Below are positions 48,020 through 59,972 of a DNA stretch of 64,000 bases, one piece after another. A model generated the notes under the pieces. That model made no database searches. It was not told the origin of the DNA and worked only from the letters and a program-made list of their open reading frames with translations. Within the stretch, counting starts at the first letter, position 1; each line of letters begins with the position of its first letter. The translations under genes were made by a program, and so were the position numbers. Source of the stretch: Amorphophallus konjac (Eukaryota; Streptophyta; Magnoliopsida; Alismatales; Araceae); contig JAHNEJ010002395.1 of the NCBI GenBank assembly GCA_022559845.1, positions 124,001 through 188,000 of the forward strand, written 5' to 3'.

Positions 48020-48970
48020 ATGACTTCCTCATCCTCGTCTTCCGACATCCGCACGACCAATTCTGCTATTGGGACGACTGTCAAGTTGAACGGTTCCAAT
48101 TACCTCCTTTGGTCGCGCGTCTTCCATTTTCTGTGTGGATCACAACAGAAGCTCTTTCACTTAGATTCTCCTCCTGTCGACAAGAAGGATGAAACGAAGT
48201 TCACAGCATGGCAGTCAGATGATTATTTTGTCATGACACTTCTCATCAATAGCATGGAGCCTCAAGTCAGTTCGAATGTGGTCTTTCTTGGTACGGCCAA
48301 AGAAATGTGGGATGCTCTGAAAGAGATGTATTCAGATGATAAGAATGTTTCGCGCATTTATTCTTTATATGAAGAAATCTTTTCTCTCAAGCAAGATGGA
48401 AAATCTATTCATGAATATTTTGCGGCTCTAAAAGGCAGGTGGGATGAGTTGCATGTGTACCATCCTCTGACAGCGGATATTACTGTCCTCAAGAAACAGC
48501 GGGAGGAGTTCCTAGTCGCTAAATTTTTATCTGGCCTAGATGATTCGCTCAGCCATGTTCGCTCTCATCTGCTTTCGGACGACGTGGTTCCTTCTTTGGC
48601 AAATGCTATGTCGTGTGTCCTTCGGGTCAGCTCCTCCAACACTACTGCTGATGCTTCGTCTATTGTTGGTCCGATGGAACATTCAGCGCATGCAGCGGGA
48701 TGGGGTCGTGGTCGTGGCCGCAACTCCTTCCCTCCGTGTCGTCACTGTGGTCGCCAGAATCATGCTCCTGAACGTTGTTGGCAGAAATGTGGTCGTCCAG
48801 ACAATGCTAAAGCAACTGCTATCACTTCCACTTCAGACACTCCTGTTGATAACCCATCTGTGGTGCTACCAGAACTCTCATCAGAGGCGACCATCACTTT
48901 ATCCAAGACTGACTACGAGCGCCTTCTTCAACAGCAGCGCTTCATGCAGTTTCCTCCACTTCAGGTAGTG
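48020..48970 (+). CDS. Copia gag
   Basis: Gag forms the particle and packages element RNA. The ATG at 48020 gives MTSSSSSSDIRT, followed by the copia N-terminal word KLNGSNYLLWSR, the gag core (AKEMWDALKEMYSDDKNVSRIYSLYEE, SIHEYFAALKGRWDEL) and a CCHC zinc knuckle of spacing CX2CX4HX4C at 48737-48778. A frame change at about 48955-48975 separates gag from the protease frame. In copia elements gag and pol are normally one frame, so this is a lesion. Confidence 0.85.
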
Positions 48971-51900
48971 CGTCTGCTATTTCTCATGGTTCATCATGGA
49001 TCATTGACTCTGGGGCCTCTAGCCATATGTCAGGTAATAGATCACTTTTTTCCTCCTTACGTCTTTCGTCTTCCTTGCCGCCTGTTTCTGTTGTTGACGG
49101 CTCACCATCCCCTATTCATGGGATCGACACTGTTCGTATATCTCCATCTATCACCCTCTCAAATGTTCTATATGTTCCCCAGTTTCTAGTAAATCTTCTC
49201 TCTACAAGTTGTCTTATTCGTGATTATAACTGTTCAATCACCTTCTTTATCTCCTATTGTGTTTTTCAGGATCTCCGAACAAAGGCGACGATTGATGGCG
49301 GGTGTGAGACTGGTGGCCTCTACTATCTGACAGATCAGCCGTCTGGCACTCCTTCGACTCTTGGCGTAGCTTCTCCGTACCAATGGCATTGTCGTCTTGG
49401 GCATCCGGCGCCCTCAAAGCTCCGTACTTTTGTTCATGTTCCTTCTAGTCTGTCTCAATTTCAGTGTGATGCTTGTGAGCTTGGCAAGCACCATAGAGTG
49501 TCCTTCCCTTCTCGTGCAAATAAACGGAGCATCTCCCCATTTCATTTGGTCCACAGTGATATTTGGGGTCCTAGTCCAGTTGCTACGTCTCTAGGTTTTC
49601 AATATTTTGTTACTTTCATTGATGACCACTCTCGGATGACCTGGGTTTATCTTATGAAGAGTCGGTGACAGGTCTTGCATGTCTTTGAACAATTTTATCA
49701 TGAAATAAAAACGCAATTTGTCATTTCCATCAAGGTTCTTCGCTCTGATAATGCCAAAGAATACATGTCTTCTTCATTTAATGAGTTTTGTGTTGCTCAT
49801 GGTATTCTCCACCAAACTTCTTGTGCCTACACCTCTCAACAGAACGGCGTGGCTGAACGTAAAAATCGTCATCTCCTTGATGTTGCTCGGACACTCATGT
49901 TTCACATGAATGTTCCAAAATATTTTTGGGATGACGCTGTTCTTACTGCCTGCTATCTCATTAATCGGGTTCCCTCCTCACTACTCTCTGGAGGCAGTCC
50001 ATTTTCGTGTATGTATCCCTCCACTGAACCCTTTCCTCTACCTCCTCGGATTTTTGGGTGTCTCTGTTTTGTGCATGCGTTGGGACCCGGTCACGATAAA
50101 CTATCTCCTCGAGCCATTCGCTGCATCTTTCTCGGGTATTCGCGCACTCAAAAAGGCTATCGTTGTTTTGACCCAGTATCACGGCGTTGTTTTGTCACTG
50201 CTGATGTCACCTTTTTTGAAACCACATCTTATTTTTTGTCGTCTCCCGCATCCTCAGCACCTCCTTTATTGCCACTTCCTCCTTTGCCTCCTCCACCGGA
50301 TGACTCAAGACAGAGTGGCGAATTTATACCTGTTACGACGGACCCTACTCCAAAACCATTGCAAGTGTACCAACGGCAGAAAGTCCAAGAGGCACCGACT
50401 TCCCTGCCACCACCGGCGCCCTCGGTCGAAGATCCGGCTCCTATTCCTCCTCCTCAGGATACGCCTTTGGATCTTCCAATTGCTCTCAGGAAAGGTAAAC
50501 GTACTGCCTCGTCACCTTCTATGTTTGATCCTAATTTTCATTGGCCGTCCCTTTCTAAAGAGGCTCGTCGTCCCAGCTCTCATTCAATTGCTCAATTTGT
50601 ATCTTATACGCATCTCAGCCCGTCTTTTCGGGATTTTACATTCTCTCTTTCCTCGAATGCCATTCCTTCCTCCTATCAGGACGCACTTGCACACCCTAAG
50701 TGGAAAGCTGCTATGGATGAAGAGATGTCTGCCTTATTGTCTCGTGGCACTTGGGAACTTGTTGATCGTCCTCTTGGTGTGGTCCATGTAGCCTGCAAAT
50801 GGGTTTTTACTCTGAAGTATCTTCCAGATGGAACTGTTGATCGGTACAAGGTTGTCTTGTGGCCAAAGGTTTCACCCAGATATATGGCATTGATTACCTT
50901 GAGACTTTCTCTCCAGTGGCACGCATTAGTTCTGTGCGCGTTCTTTTCTCTCTGGTCACCAATCTTAGTTGGCGAATGGTCCAGATGGATGTCAAAAATG
51001 CTTTCCTCTATGGTGACCTTCATGAGGAAGTTTACATGGAGCAACCTCCAGGGTATGTTGCTCAGGGGGAGATGAAAGTTTGCAAACTCCGAAAAGCACT
51101 TTACGGCCTAAAACAAAGTCCTCGAGCTTGGTTTGACAAATTTAGTCAGATAGCATCAGAGATTGGTCTTGTACGCAATCAGGCTGACCATTCTGTATTC
51201 ATCAAGAAAAGCTCTGCAGGTATTGTGATCCTTACTGTCTATGTTGATGATATGATTCTGACAGGTAGTGATGAAAACGACATTACAGCTGTCAAAGAGC
51301 ACCTACAAAAACAAGTTGTCACAAAAGATTTGGGACGACCACGATACTTTCTTGGTATTGAAGTTGCATATAGTAAAGATGGAATGTCTCTTTCTCAAAG
51401 AAAATATGCACTAGATTTGCTCCAAGAAATGGGTCTGATTGATTGCAAGCCAGTTGACACACCTATGATCACTCGGCCTGATTTTTGGGATCAGACCGGA
51501 GAGGGCTTTCCTGATGTTGGTCGCTATCGACGACTAGTTGGCAAACTCATATATTTGACTAATACTAGACCAGACATCACCTTTGCAGTTAGTCTGGTGA
51601 GTCGATTCATGCAAAACCCAAAATAGTGCCACTGGGAGGCCATTTTGAGGATTCTGAAGTATGTAAAAGGGGCACCTGGAAAGGGTTTATTATACATACG
51701 TCATGGTCATGTGCGTGTGGCAGCGTTTTCTGATGCAGACTATGCTGGATCCATTTCTGACAGGAGATCTACAACGAGATATTGCTCTTATGTTGGTGAC
51801 AATCTTGTCTCTTGGCGAAGTAAAAAGTAAAGTGTGGTAACCCGTTCAAGTGCTGAAGCTGAGTATCGAGCCATGGCACACACTGCTTGTGAAATGCTGT

Positions 51901-52196
51901 GGCTCCAATCTCTTCTTCGAGATCTTGGTTTCCCCTCAAATGAAACTATGATGATCCATTGTGACAATCAAGCTGCAATATATATTGCTAATAATCCTGT
52001 TTTCCATGAACGAACCAAACATATTGAGGTGGACTATCATTTTGTTCGAGAAGTTGTGATGTCCAAGAAGATAGCCACACCTTTTACCTCATCAGCGGAT
52101 CAACTGGCTGATTTGTTCACTAAGTCTCTGGGTTCCCCAAAGTTTACTACTTTATGTAACAAGCTGGGTCTCCTAGACATATATGCTCCAGCTTGA
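48971..52196 (+). pseudogene. Copia pol: protease, integrase, reverse transcriptase, RNase H (broken)
   Basis: The protease active site IDSGASSHMSGN is at about 49003. Next come the pre-integrase HHCC part (WHCRLGHP, CDACELGKHH), the integrase core (HSDIWGP, DDHSRMTWVY, SDNAKEY, NGVAERKNR) and reverse transcriptase (WKAAMDEEM, FLYGDLHEEVYMEQPPGY, catalytic YVDDMIL at 51240). RNase H ends it (SDADYAGS, SSAEAEYRAMA, HCDNQAA, HIEVDYHFV). Lesions: TGA at 49666-49668, a 1-nt deletion near 50855, TAG at 51624-51626 and TAA at 51828-51830. The normal stop is at 52194-52196, eight bases before the 3' LTR. Confidence 0.92.
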
Positions 52197-52203
52197 GGGG
52201 GAG

Positions 52204-52302
52204 TGTTAGAGTATGTTAGTCTTAAGTTAACCTTGTACTCTCTATATAAGGAGCATTGCTCCCAGGAATAAAAGAACATTTTTAGGGTTCTCTTCTTCCA
52301 CA
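52204..52302 (+). repeat. 3' LTR of the copia element
   Basis: Starts TGTTAGAGTATG and ends TTCTTCCACA, followed by the TAACA target duplication. It differs from the 5' LTR by three substitutions. Confidence 0.95.
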
Positions 52303-52564
52303 TAACAAATGAGAACAAATTATTGGAGCTACAATCACCTGAGAAACAGATAGAAATGCAAAATTGATCTCACTGAAGCAACAAGCACAGGGTCACATGA
52401 ACTCTTCGGTAGCAGGATCTATCACAATCCTTTCCCTGCTGTGATGGGTTCTCCAACCTGAAAAGCTCATGCCACTGATACGAGCTAGTTCCGCAAAAGC
52501 CACATGGCAAACACATTGCACAGTGAAAATCCACCTTGTATCCATCAGCCAGGCTCCACAAGCT

Positions 52565-53182
52565 CTAAACAATATATCCCTCAACCACGACACTGCTTTT
52601 TGAGACTCTGGACTGTAGATCTCTCAACATTAACGGCTTCCCCCCACCTCCATAACTGAACTGGCCATGGATTTGTCCCTCCACACTGGGCAGATTTCTG
52701 TTACCACCTTCTGCAACAACCCTTCCTCCATAGCTTCCTCAAAGAGCTCACTGAAATCTTCAAGATTGACACTTAAATCAAGCAAAAGGCTGCAAAACCC
52801 TTGGCGTGTGCAATGTTCGATGATGGGTGTCAACGTGATTTTTTCAAGGACAACCCTCTCTGTTCCAAGCTGTTGCAAGTTCCTGTCTGTCTCTGGGTCA
52901 ACAACAGTGCCATCTTCAATAAAGGTTATTACCCGAGTACCATCTTCCTTGGTCAGAGCTGGAAGGCATAATGGAGTGTTGCCCCGTCTTGCAATTATAA
53001 TGATGACAGGCTGACGGGCTCCTACTTCCTGTGAGGTTGGTAACTTTGAGTTTTGGGTTAACGAAGAGCTGGAAACTACAACTCCATCATATTCTTGTAG
53101 CAACTGTGAGTAGTACCCGCCCAACTCCTCTGCTCCTTTCCCTGTTTGATTAAGAATCCCCCCGCTAATGGCAAGAGAATAT
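52565..53182 (-). CDS. PYRD: Last exon of a PYRD-type riboflavin biosynthesis gene (RibD-like, plastid), with a probable 1-nt deletion
   Basis: Plant PYRD is the deaminase of riboflavin synthesis in plastids; its C-terminal half is a degenerate reductase-like domain, and this exon encodes that half. The exon starts after TTGCAG (acceptor at 53183-53184) in phase 2 and reads YSLAISGGILNQTGKGAEE, YYSQLLQEYDGVVVSSSSL, LQQLGTERVVLEKITL, CTRQGFCSLLLDL and LLQKVVTEICPVW. In its frame it stops at 52630. After a run of six G at about 52638, the frame shifted by one reads LRDLQSRVSKSSVVVEGYIV to a TAG at 52565-52567, the expected family C-terminus. One G seems lost, by mutation or sequencing error. 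Upstream exons with the zinc deaminase domain were not found in the window. The gene is convergent with PAE. Confidence 0.7.
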
Positions 53183-54160
53183 CTGCAATCAGTGGAGGGG
53201 TAAATCCACGTTATGCTTGAAATAGCAGCAATGCTTCAAAGCACTAAAGAGAACAAAGGGGGAACCCAAAAGATATAGATAACTATAACGAATCTGTGAG
53301 AAAAGTGTTCAATAGGATCCACATAAGTTACTGACAAATCATAACCTGCATAATCATACCACAGGATGTGATACTTTTTGGACCGATCAATACAAACAAA
53401 ACTACAAAAGTGACAAATATATGTCAAATTATAAATGCGGCTATACAATTGTATGGAAGGGGAGATTACAAAAGTTTCTTTAAACATGTAAATATAACAA
53501 TTTACTACATCTTTTTTGGAAGTGAACAATTTACTACATCCTTTTGAAAGTGAACAATTTATTACATCTTAAATTCATTATTCTTACTTCAATGCTAGAT
53601 TTCCAAATAAGAACTCGACACACTTAAATCACTGATTATCTTGGGTAACGAAGCACTACATACAGGGATATCCAGGTTCCAGAACAAGAAAAGGCATGTT
53701 ATATTAGCTAGGAAAAGTCACTGTTTACACTTTGCAAAGTAGTATCTAGACCCTCTATACATGAGTTAGTAGATGCCATGTGCATACTTTCTTTCTAGAG
53801 GGAAAGGTGCTGAGCAAATTCACTTTGCACCTTGATAGGAGATCAATAGTTACCCCTTACAGTGCAGGTCATGCCAGTGAGTTCACTTTATTAGAGGAGG
53901 ATTTTAAAACTCTTCTGCTTTGTGACCCAAAATCCTAATAATGCTCCGCCATTAGAGCCAGGGTTGACATGGGTTATGAGTAGCTGGAGTTTTGTGGGGG
54001 TTATTAATGGCAATGCAGAGGGATTCATGTGCTTGGGCTGGTCATAGGGGAACCTTTTTGAGAAGGATGGTGGATTTACCCGAGTCATTGGAATGGGCCA
54101 ACCTGTGCACCCCTTTGTGAACCCCAATGCACTAGTTGAGAAAGGCTTTTTTGGAAAATC
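53183..54160. other. Upstream sequence of the PYRD exon, probably intron
   Basis: AT-rich with no other exon recognised on the minus strand. Since the exon begins mid-codon, at least one more exon must exist further right if the gene is real. Confidence 0.4.
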
Positions 54161-54415
54161 ACCTGTATACCCTTGAAACTTCAGAAAAAAGATTACCCCT
54201 ATACCAATTTACCCCAATACTCCTCAAATCTCTATGATGAACACACCGTGCCCCTGCAGTCAACGGTCCCTCATCGTTAACCCCAGGTGAGTCAGCAAGG
54301 GAAATTACTACAATTACTTGTATACCCCCGGAAACTTTAGATATTACCCCTATACCCATACATTTATGGAATTCGCCCCAATACCCCTCAAATCTTTACG
54401 ACGAACACACCGTGT
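54161..54415. repeat. Tandem repeat unit and half-unit at the gypsy insertion site
   Basis: Unit 1 (about 54161-54306) reads TGTATACCC..CCCCAATACTCCTCAAAT..GAACACACCGTGCCC..GTCAACGGTCCCTCATCGTTA. Unit 2 starts near 54316 with the same words and is broken after GAACACACCGTG by the gypsy element. It resumes at 62090 with CGTGCCCTTGCCGTCAACGG and GTCCCTCATTGTTAGC. Unit period is about 155 bp. Confidence 0.85.
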
Positions 54416-54967
54416 TGACGCGGCGGCGACGTGGAAATGGATCGACGGCAACTCCGGGACGCGAACAGGACGGGAACGGATAACTTGCTACCTCACGCAG
54501 CTCGGCCTCACGCCGGACGGTCTCACACCGGGCGACACTCAAACTCACAAGGAGAAAGAGGGAAGGGAAATGCAAGAGGGGAGAGCTCTCACAAAATAAT
54601 CTTTCATTCAATCTTTCATTCATTCATAGGTAACACACTCCTTAGCCCCCTATTTATAGGGAAGGCCCATTACACACATACCTTCACAATTTTCCTTATT
54701 TACATATATATCCTAGCCTAATAAAATAAAGCCCGCCCACCCACTTTTGACTTGTGGGTTTTAATCAAATAAAATACATAAAATACACACATGTTTATTT
54801 GACTAGTCTAATACACACAAAATACATAAAAATACGTGTATCACTCAATACACACAAATATGCCGAGTCTTCAGGAAGTCGGATCTCCGAGCCATAAGCT
54901 CAGTGTCGGGGCAGTGCGGCGTCGGCTCCGAATAGTGGGCCCGGTAGTGGACCCGGGGTCCCCACCA
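54416..54967 (-). repeat. 3' LTR of the chromovirus-like element, overlapping the pol end
   Basis: On the minus strand it starts TGGTGGGGACC and ends GCCGCCGCGTCA. The pol stop codon is at 54871, so about 97 bases of coding sequence lie inside the LTR. TATAAATA at 54651-54658 (minus strand) is the TATA box copy. Confidence 0.92.
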
Positions 54968-57900
54968 ACCCTCCCGGGGCGGCTGGAACTCGACTCCGTC
55001 GAGTAAGGGGGGACACTACTGTGGTAGTGCTCCAGCAGATCTGGATCGAGGCGCTGGAGATCTTCCCGGCTGATCCAGGAATCATCAGAAGGTGGACGGT
55101 CTCGCCAGCGGACAAGGTAGCGCTGGTACACCCTGCTCCGTGTAGTGGTCACCTGCTCGTCCAGTATCCTCATAATGTGCTCGCGCGGTACTCTCGAGGC
55201 TGTGGGACGCACAGGGGTGGGCTCACTCTCAATGGGAGGAGAAGGCTCGAAAGGGTCACTAGGAATCGCTGTGGGTTCCTGGTAGGCCACTAGGTCTGCC
55301 ACATTAAAGGTCGAGCTAATCCCATATTCGGGAGGTAAGTCCACAACATAAGCATTGGAGCCAATCTTCCGCAGAATTGGGAAGGGTCCATCACTACGGG
55401 CTTGCAACTTTTTAACGGCTCCCAAGGGGAGTCGTTCGGGTCGAACCCGTACCATAACCATGTCACCTTCTTGAAATTTATGGTGACGCCTATGCGAATC
55501 AGCCAACTTTTTATAGGTTTCATTACTGAGGTTGATTTGCTTGCTAATCGACTCATGCAGACTCTTGACATGATGTGCAAACTCCTCAGCTGACTTGGAT
55601 GTTCTAGACTCGAGGGGAAGGGGAATGAGATCCACAGGTTTCCTAGGTTTGTAGCCATGCACGACCTCAAATGGACTCATACCTATGGACCTATTGACGG
55701 AGCTGTTGTATGCAAATTCGGCTCTGGGTAAAAGAAGATCCCAAGTGCCCGAATGATCCCCTACGAGACACCTCAAGAGATTCCCTAAATTCCTATTGAC
55801 AACCTCTGTTTGCCCATCGGTTTGTGGGTGATAGGCAGTGGAGAATTTGAGTTTGGTGCCAACTAGGTGCCAAAGTGTCTTCCAGAAGTAACTAGTGAAC
55901 CGGACATCTCGGTCAGACACGATAGTTTGGGGGAGACCATGCAGACGCACGACTTCATCAAAGAATAAATGGGCTACTCTAGATGCATCAGATGTTTTAG
56001 AACATGCAATGAAGTGGGCCATCTTAGAGAACCTATCAACGACAACAAAGATGGAATCATGCTTGTGAGTAGTGCGAGGTAACCCAAGGATAAAATCCAT
56101 ACTCACATCAACCCATGGTCGATCAGGAACGGGGAGAGGAGTGTAGAGACCAGTGTTCTGTTTGACCTGTTTGGCCATCGTGCATGTCCTACGCTGGGCT
56201 ACAATCTTGGCCACATCTCTCTTCAGGCCAGGCCAATAGAAGTGCTCCTCCACAGAATGGATGGTCTTGTTACGGCCAAAGTGACCAGCAAGACCTCCAG
56301 CATGCATTTCCCATATCAGGAAGTCCCGAATAGAAGTCCTCGGGACACAGAGTTGCTGCCTCGAAATAGAAAACCATCCCGGAGTAGATAGTCAGAAAAG
56401 GCTATCGAGGGTCCAGCAGACAGAGCAGAGTAGGCAGGGCCAAAATTAGGACACTCTCCATAGAGTTCCTTCATGCGGTCAAATCCGGTGACCTCTACCC
56501 GAACAGTGGAAAGAAGGGAGACCCTTCGACTCAAGGCGTCGGCCACCTTATTTTCCTTTCCAGCCTTATGTTTTAGGACAAATGTGAAAGACTGGAGGAA
56601 TTCTACCCACCGACCATGCCTAGGGTTTAAGCCCTTCTGAGAGCTAAGGAATTTCAGAGCCTCGTGGTCCGAATATAAGACAAACTCTTGAGGTAAGAGA
56701 TAGTGTCTCCAGTGTTTGAGGGCTTGGACCACGGCATAGAACTCCTTATAATAGGTGGAGTAACGAAGCTTTGCATCAGAAAGCTTCTCACTGAAATAAG
56801 CCACGGGGTGGCTTTCCTGACTGAGCACTCCTCCTATTCCTACGCCAGATACATCACAGGATATCTCGAAGACTTTGGAAAAGTCTGGCAGGCGGAGGAC
56901 AGGGGCTTTGGTCATGAGCTCCTTTATGGTACGAAAAGCCTGGGAGGCGGCTTTGGTCCACTAAAAATTCCCCTTACAGATACAATCCGTAATGGGTGCC
57001 ATAATGGTGCTAAAACCCTGAATGAAGCGTCTGTAGAAAGTGGCTAGCCCATGGAAACTTCGAACGTCATGGACATTCTGGGGCTCTGGCCAGTCTATTA
57101 TGGCTCGGACCTTGGATTGGTCCACAGACACTCCATGACTCGAAACCACAAATCCGAGAAAAGTGACCCGGTCTGTCATGAATTCACATTTAGTAAGGTT
57201 GACAAACAGGGTTTCTCTCCTCAAAGTCTCGCAAACTTCCCTCAAATGGTGGATGTGATCCTGAGGATTGTGACTATAGACGAGGATGTCGTCAAAGTAG
57301 ACGACAACAAAGCGACCAATGAGAGGACGAAGGGCTTCTGTCATAAGCCTCATGAAAGTGCTTAGGGCGTTGGATAGCCCAAACGGCATGACAAGCCACT
57401 CATACAGACCTTCTTTTGTTTTGAAGGCTGTCTTCCACTCATCCCCTGGTCGAATCCGGACCTGGTGGTAGCCACTTTTCAAGTCAATCTTGGAAAAGAT
57501 GGTGGCTCCACTCATCATGTCAAGCATGTCATCAAGACGAGGAATGGGAAATCTATACTTGACAGTGATCTTATTGATGGCGCGACTGTCAACACACATC
57601 CGCCAGGTGCCATCCTTCTTGGGTGTGAGCAAGGCAGGGACAGCACATGGGCTCTTGCTCACCCTGAGGAAACCCTTTTGGATAAGGTCCTCGACAATCC
57701 TTTGGAGCTCAGCATGCTCCTTGGGGTTCAATCTATAGTGGGGAAGGTTGGGTAGGGTGGACCCAGGGACTAGATCAATGGCGTGTTGAACATCACGCAT
57801 GGGAGGGAGTGTTGAAGACAAGTCTTTCGGGAAGATATCTTGGAAGTCCTGCAGGAGTGCCTGGACTTCAGGTGGGATGGAGACTTGGGACTCCTCAGGA

Positions 57901-58366
57901 GTAATGGTGACGACAACAGCCCAAACAGGGGCACCCTCGGCAACCTCTCTAGTCATCTCACGAACACCTATGAAGTTAAGGCGCCTAATCGGGTCATGGT
58001 CAACCTTAGGGGCCTTAGGGATGGATATGACAGGTGTAGGAGGAGAGGGAATGAGAAGTTTCCCTTCAGTGGGAGTCCGAGGATTCTCTTGAACCTTTGG
58101 GGTTCAGTGGGGGTGGAGGTGGAACTCTTTCCCGAGGTCACCTTTGGGGGTGCCGGGTACAGCTATATCTTCTTCCCATTGTGTGAGAAGGAACACTGAT
58201 TGGACCGACCGAATGTGGTAAGGTCCACGTCATAGATCCACGGTCGTCCTAGGATGATGCTACCGACCTTCATAGGCACTACATCGCACAAAATCTGTCC
58301 TTGGTAGGACTGAAATTGGATGGGAATGACACATGTAGTGGTGACTGGGATAGACGTGTCGTCAAC
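54871..58366 (-). pseudogene. Chromovirus-like pol: protease end, RT, RNase H, integrase, chromodomain (broken)
   Basis: In order on the minus strand: RT (57956-56961) with [34 protein letters not shown] and the catalytic YFDDILVY at about 57290; RNase H (56915-56316) with FEISCDVSGVGIGGVL, YSDHEALKFL and ADALSRR; integrase (56307-54871) with the zinc part, MDFILGLPRT, VSDRDVRFTS and TDGQTEVVNR. The C-terminus has GPFPILRKIGSNAYVVDLP and a chromodomain-like RVYQRYLVRWRDRPPSDDSW. Lesions: TAG at 56961 in place of glutamine, a frameshift near 56360 between RNase H and integrase, and RRTC where the zinc motif needs CxxC, so one zinc-binding cysteine is lost. Confidence 0.9.
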
Positions 58367-59972
58367 TCAAACCACGTTGTATGGCCTCGGATGAGGATGG
58401 GTAGGTAGACCTAGACGGGAGATAAAGTCTGAAGAGGCTGCATTGATACAGCTCCCGTTGTCAAAAATCACCTTGCAGGGTTGGGATTTCACCATAATGT
58501 ATGTTTGGAAGATGGAGGTTCGACGCCAGTCGTCCTGCTGGGAGTGGGTTAGGATGCAGCGAACTACACCTAGTCTTCCCTGGTTTGAACTCTCGACAAT
58601 TTCTCCCACTTGCATGTACTCGACATGCGTTCCATCATACCCTGCATCCATTTCCTCAAACTGGGCGATGAGGTCAGGGTCGGCCTCATACCTCTCTATG
58701 AATTCTCCTTCTTGAGGTGGAAGTTCCACAGGCTGGGGGTCGGTGATGACCAAGGCTCGGGTGGGGCAGTTGGAGGCAATATGCCCTAGGTTATGGCACC
58801 TAAAGCAGCGGACTCCCGAGACAGGGGCTGGTTGGGAGGTGCTAGGGACGACTCCCTTTCCCTTGTCATCTCTCCTCTCAACTGGTGGAGTATACTCCAG
58901 CCTAGGCACAGCAGCGGGGGCGGGTAAGGGGTTCCGTGGGAAAGGAGCAGTGGGGGCAACGGCCCTAAGTGGGGTAGCAGTAGGGACATAGGAGGTGGAG
59001 GGACCAGGCCTCTCAGAATAGCGCACCATGGGGTTTCGGGACTCGGGTTGGCGGTAGGTGGGGACCCGAGGTGGGGCCACCCTTTGAAACCGCTCGACAT
59101 CCCGAGCAACCTGATAGGCATGCTAGAGGGTGTTAACTTCCGTAGGAACAACTCCCGCTGTATACTCTCATGTAGGCCAGCCCTAAACCGTGAGAGGTGA
59201 CAGAGGCATCCTCCATGACTCGACTCCGAAGGAAGAAGTCATCAAATTTGACGATGTCCTCGTCCACGGACTTTCCATCTTGGGTGAGTTTCTGCCACTG
59301 GTCTAATAGACGCTGGTGGTAGGAGGGTGGCAGATACTTCTCCCTCAATTTCTCCTTCATTTCCTCCCACGTACTTATGGGTTCCTCTCGTCTCCTTGCT
59401 AGGAGATTCTCAACGTTACACCAGTAAGTTTTGGCTTGACCTAGGAGTTTCATTTTGGCAAACCTCACCCTTGTGGCAGGGGTCATGCGGTGATGTCAAT
59501 CAAAATATTGGTCCATCCCGGTCTCTCAATCAAGGTAGGTAGCGGGGTTGAGGGACCCATCAAAACTTGGAGCGTCAATCTTGACGTTCCGTAGGATGAT
59601 ATCTTCATCATCGTGGTCTCTCTCTCGAGACACACGGGCCTCTTGCTCTCTACCTTGGGGAGCCTGATTTTGGCGGGCTTGCTCTCTTTCCTCCCTAGGA
59701 TTGGCTACGGGATTGCCGTGGCCATTCACTCTTCCTTCCTCTCCCTTCAGTCGATCCTCTAAGGTTCGGATCCTCTTATCGAGTTCCGTCCGTAGTTGGC
59801 CTATGGATTCTTCAAAGTGGGCCACGAGATTGTGCTCGAGCTGGACTAGCATAGCAGTCACGCTCTCTTGATCCATGGGTAGCGTTGAGGGGCGCTCTAG
59901 ACGGCCGGATGAATTCCTAGACCAACGTGGCATGCACGAACATGGACCTAAATGATGCAATCCTGAGACCAA
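58367..59972 (-). pseudogene. Chromovirus-like gag and start of protease (broken)
   Basis: The gag start is near 59972-59930. It has a predicted coiled coil (QLRTELDKRIRTLEDRL), an acidic-basic linker (REREDHDDEDI-like), the gag core (AKTYWCNVENLLARRREEPISTW in two parts, LREKYLPPSYHQRLLDQWQKL), a basic linker and a CCHC knuckle (CFRCHNLGHIASNC at about 58790). A protease begins at VIFDNGSCINAASSDFI. Two TGA codons near 59526 and 59490 replace tryptophan codons. Two frameshifts near 59165 and 59130 and a TAG separate the core from the knuckle. Confidence 0.85.

Larger units (their letters stand above)
47480..52302 (+). mobile_element. Ty1/copia retrotransposon, complete, with 99-bp LTRs
   Basis: Two 99-bp LTRs (47480-47578 and 52204-52302) differ at three positions. 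They are flanked by the 5-bp duplication TAACA (47475-47479 and 52303-52307). Next to the left LTR is TGGTATTAGAGC, a primer binding site for initiator methionine tRNA; next to the right LTR is the polypurine tract GAGGGGGAG. Domain order gag-protease-integrase-RT-RNase H is that of copia. The coding region has two shifts and three stops, so this copy is not autonomous. LTRs below 100 bp are unusually short. Confidence 0.95.
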
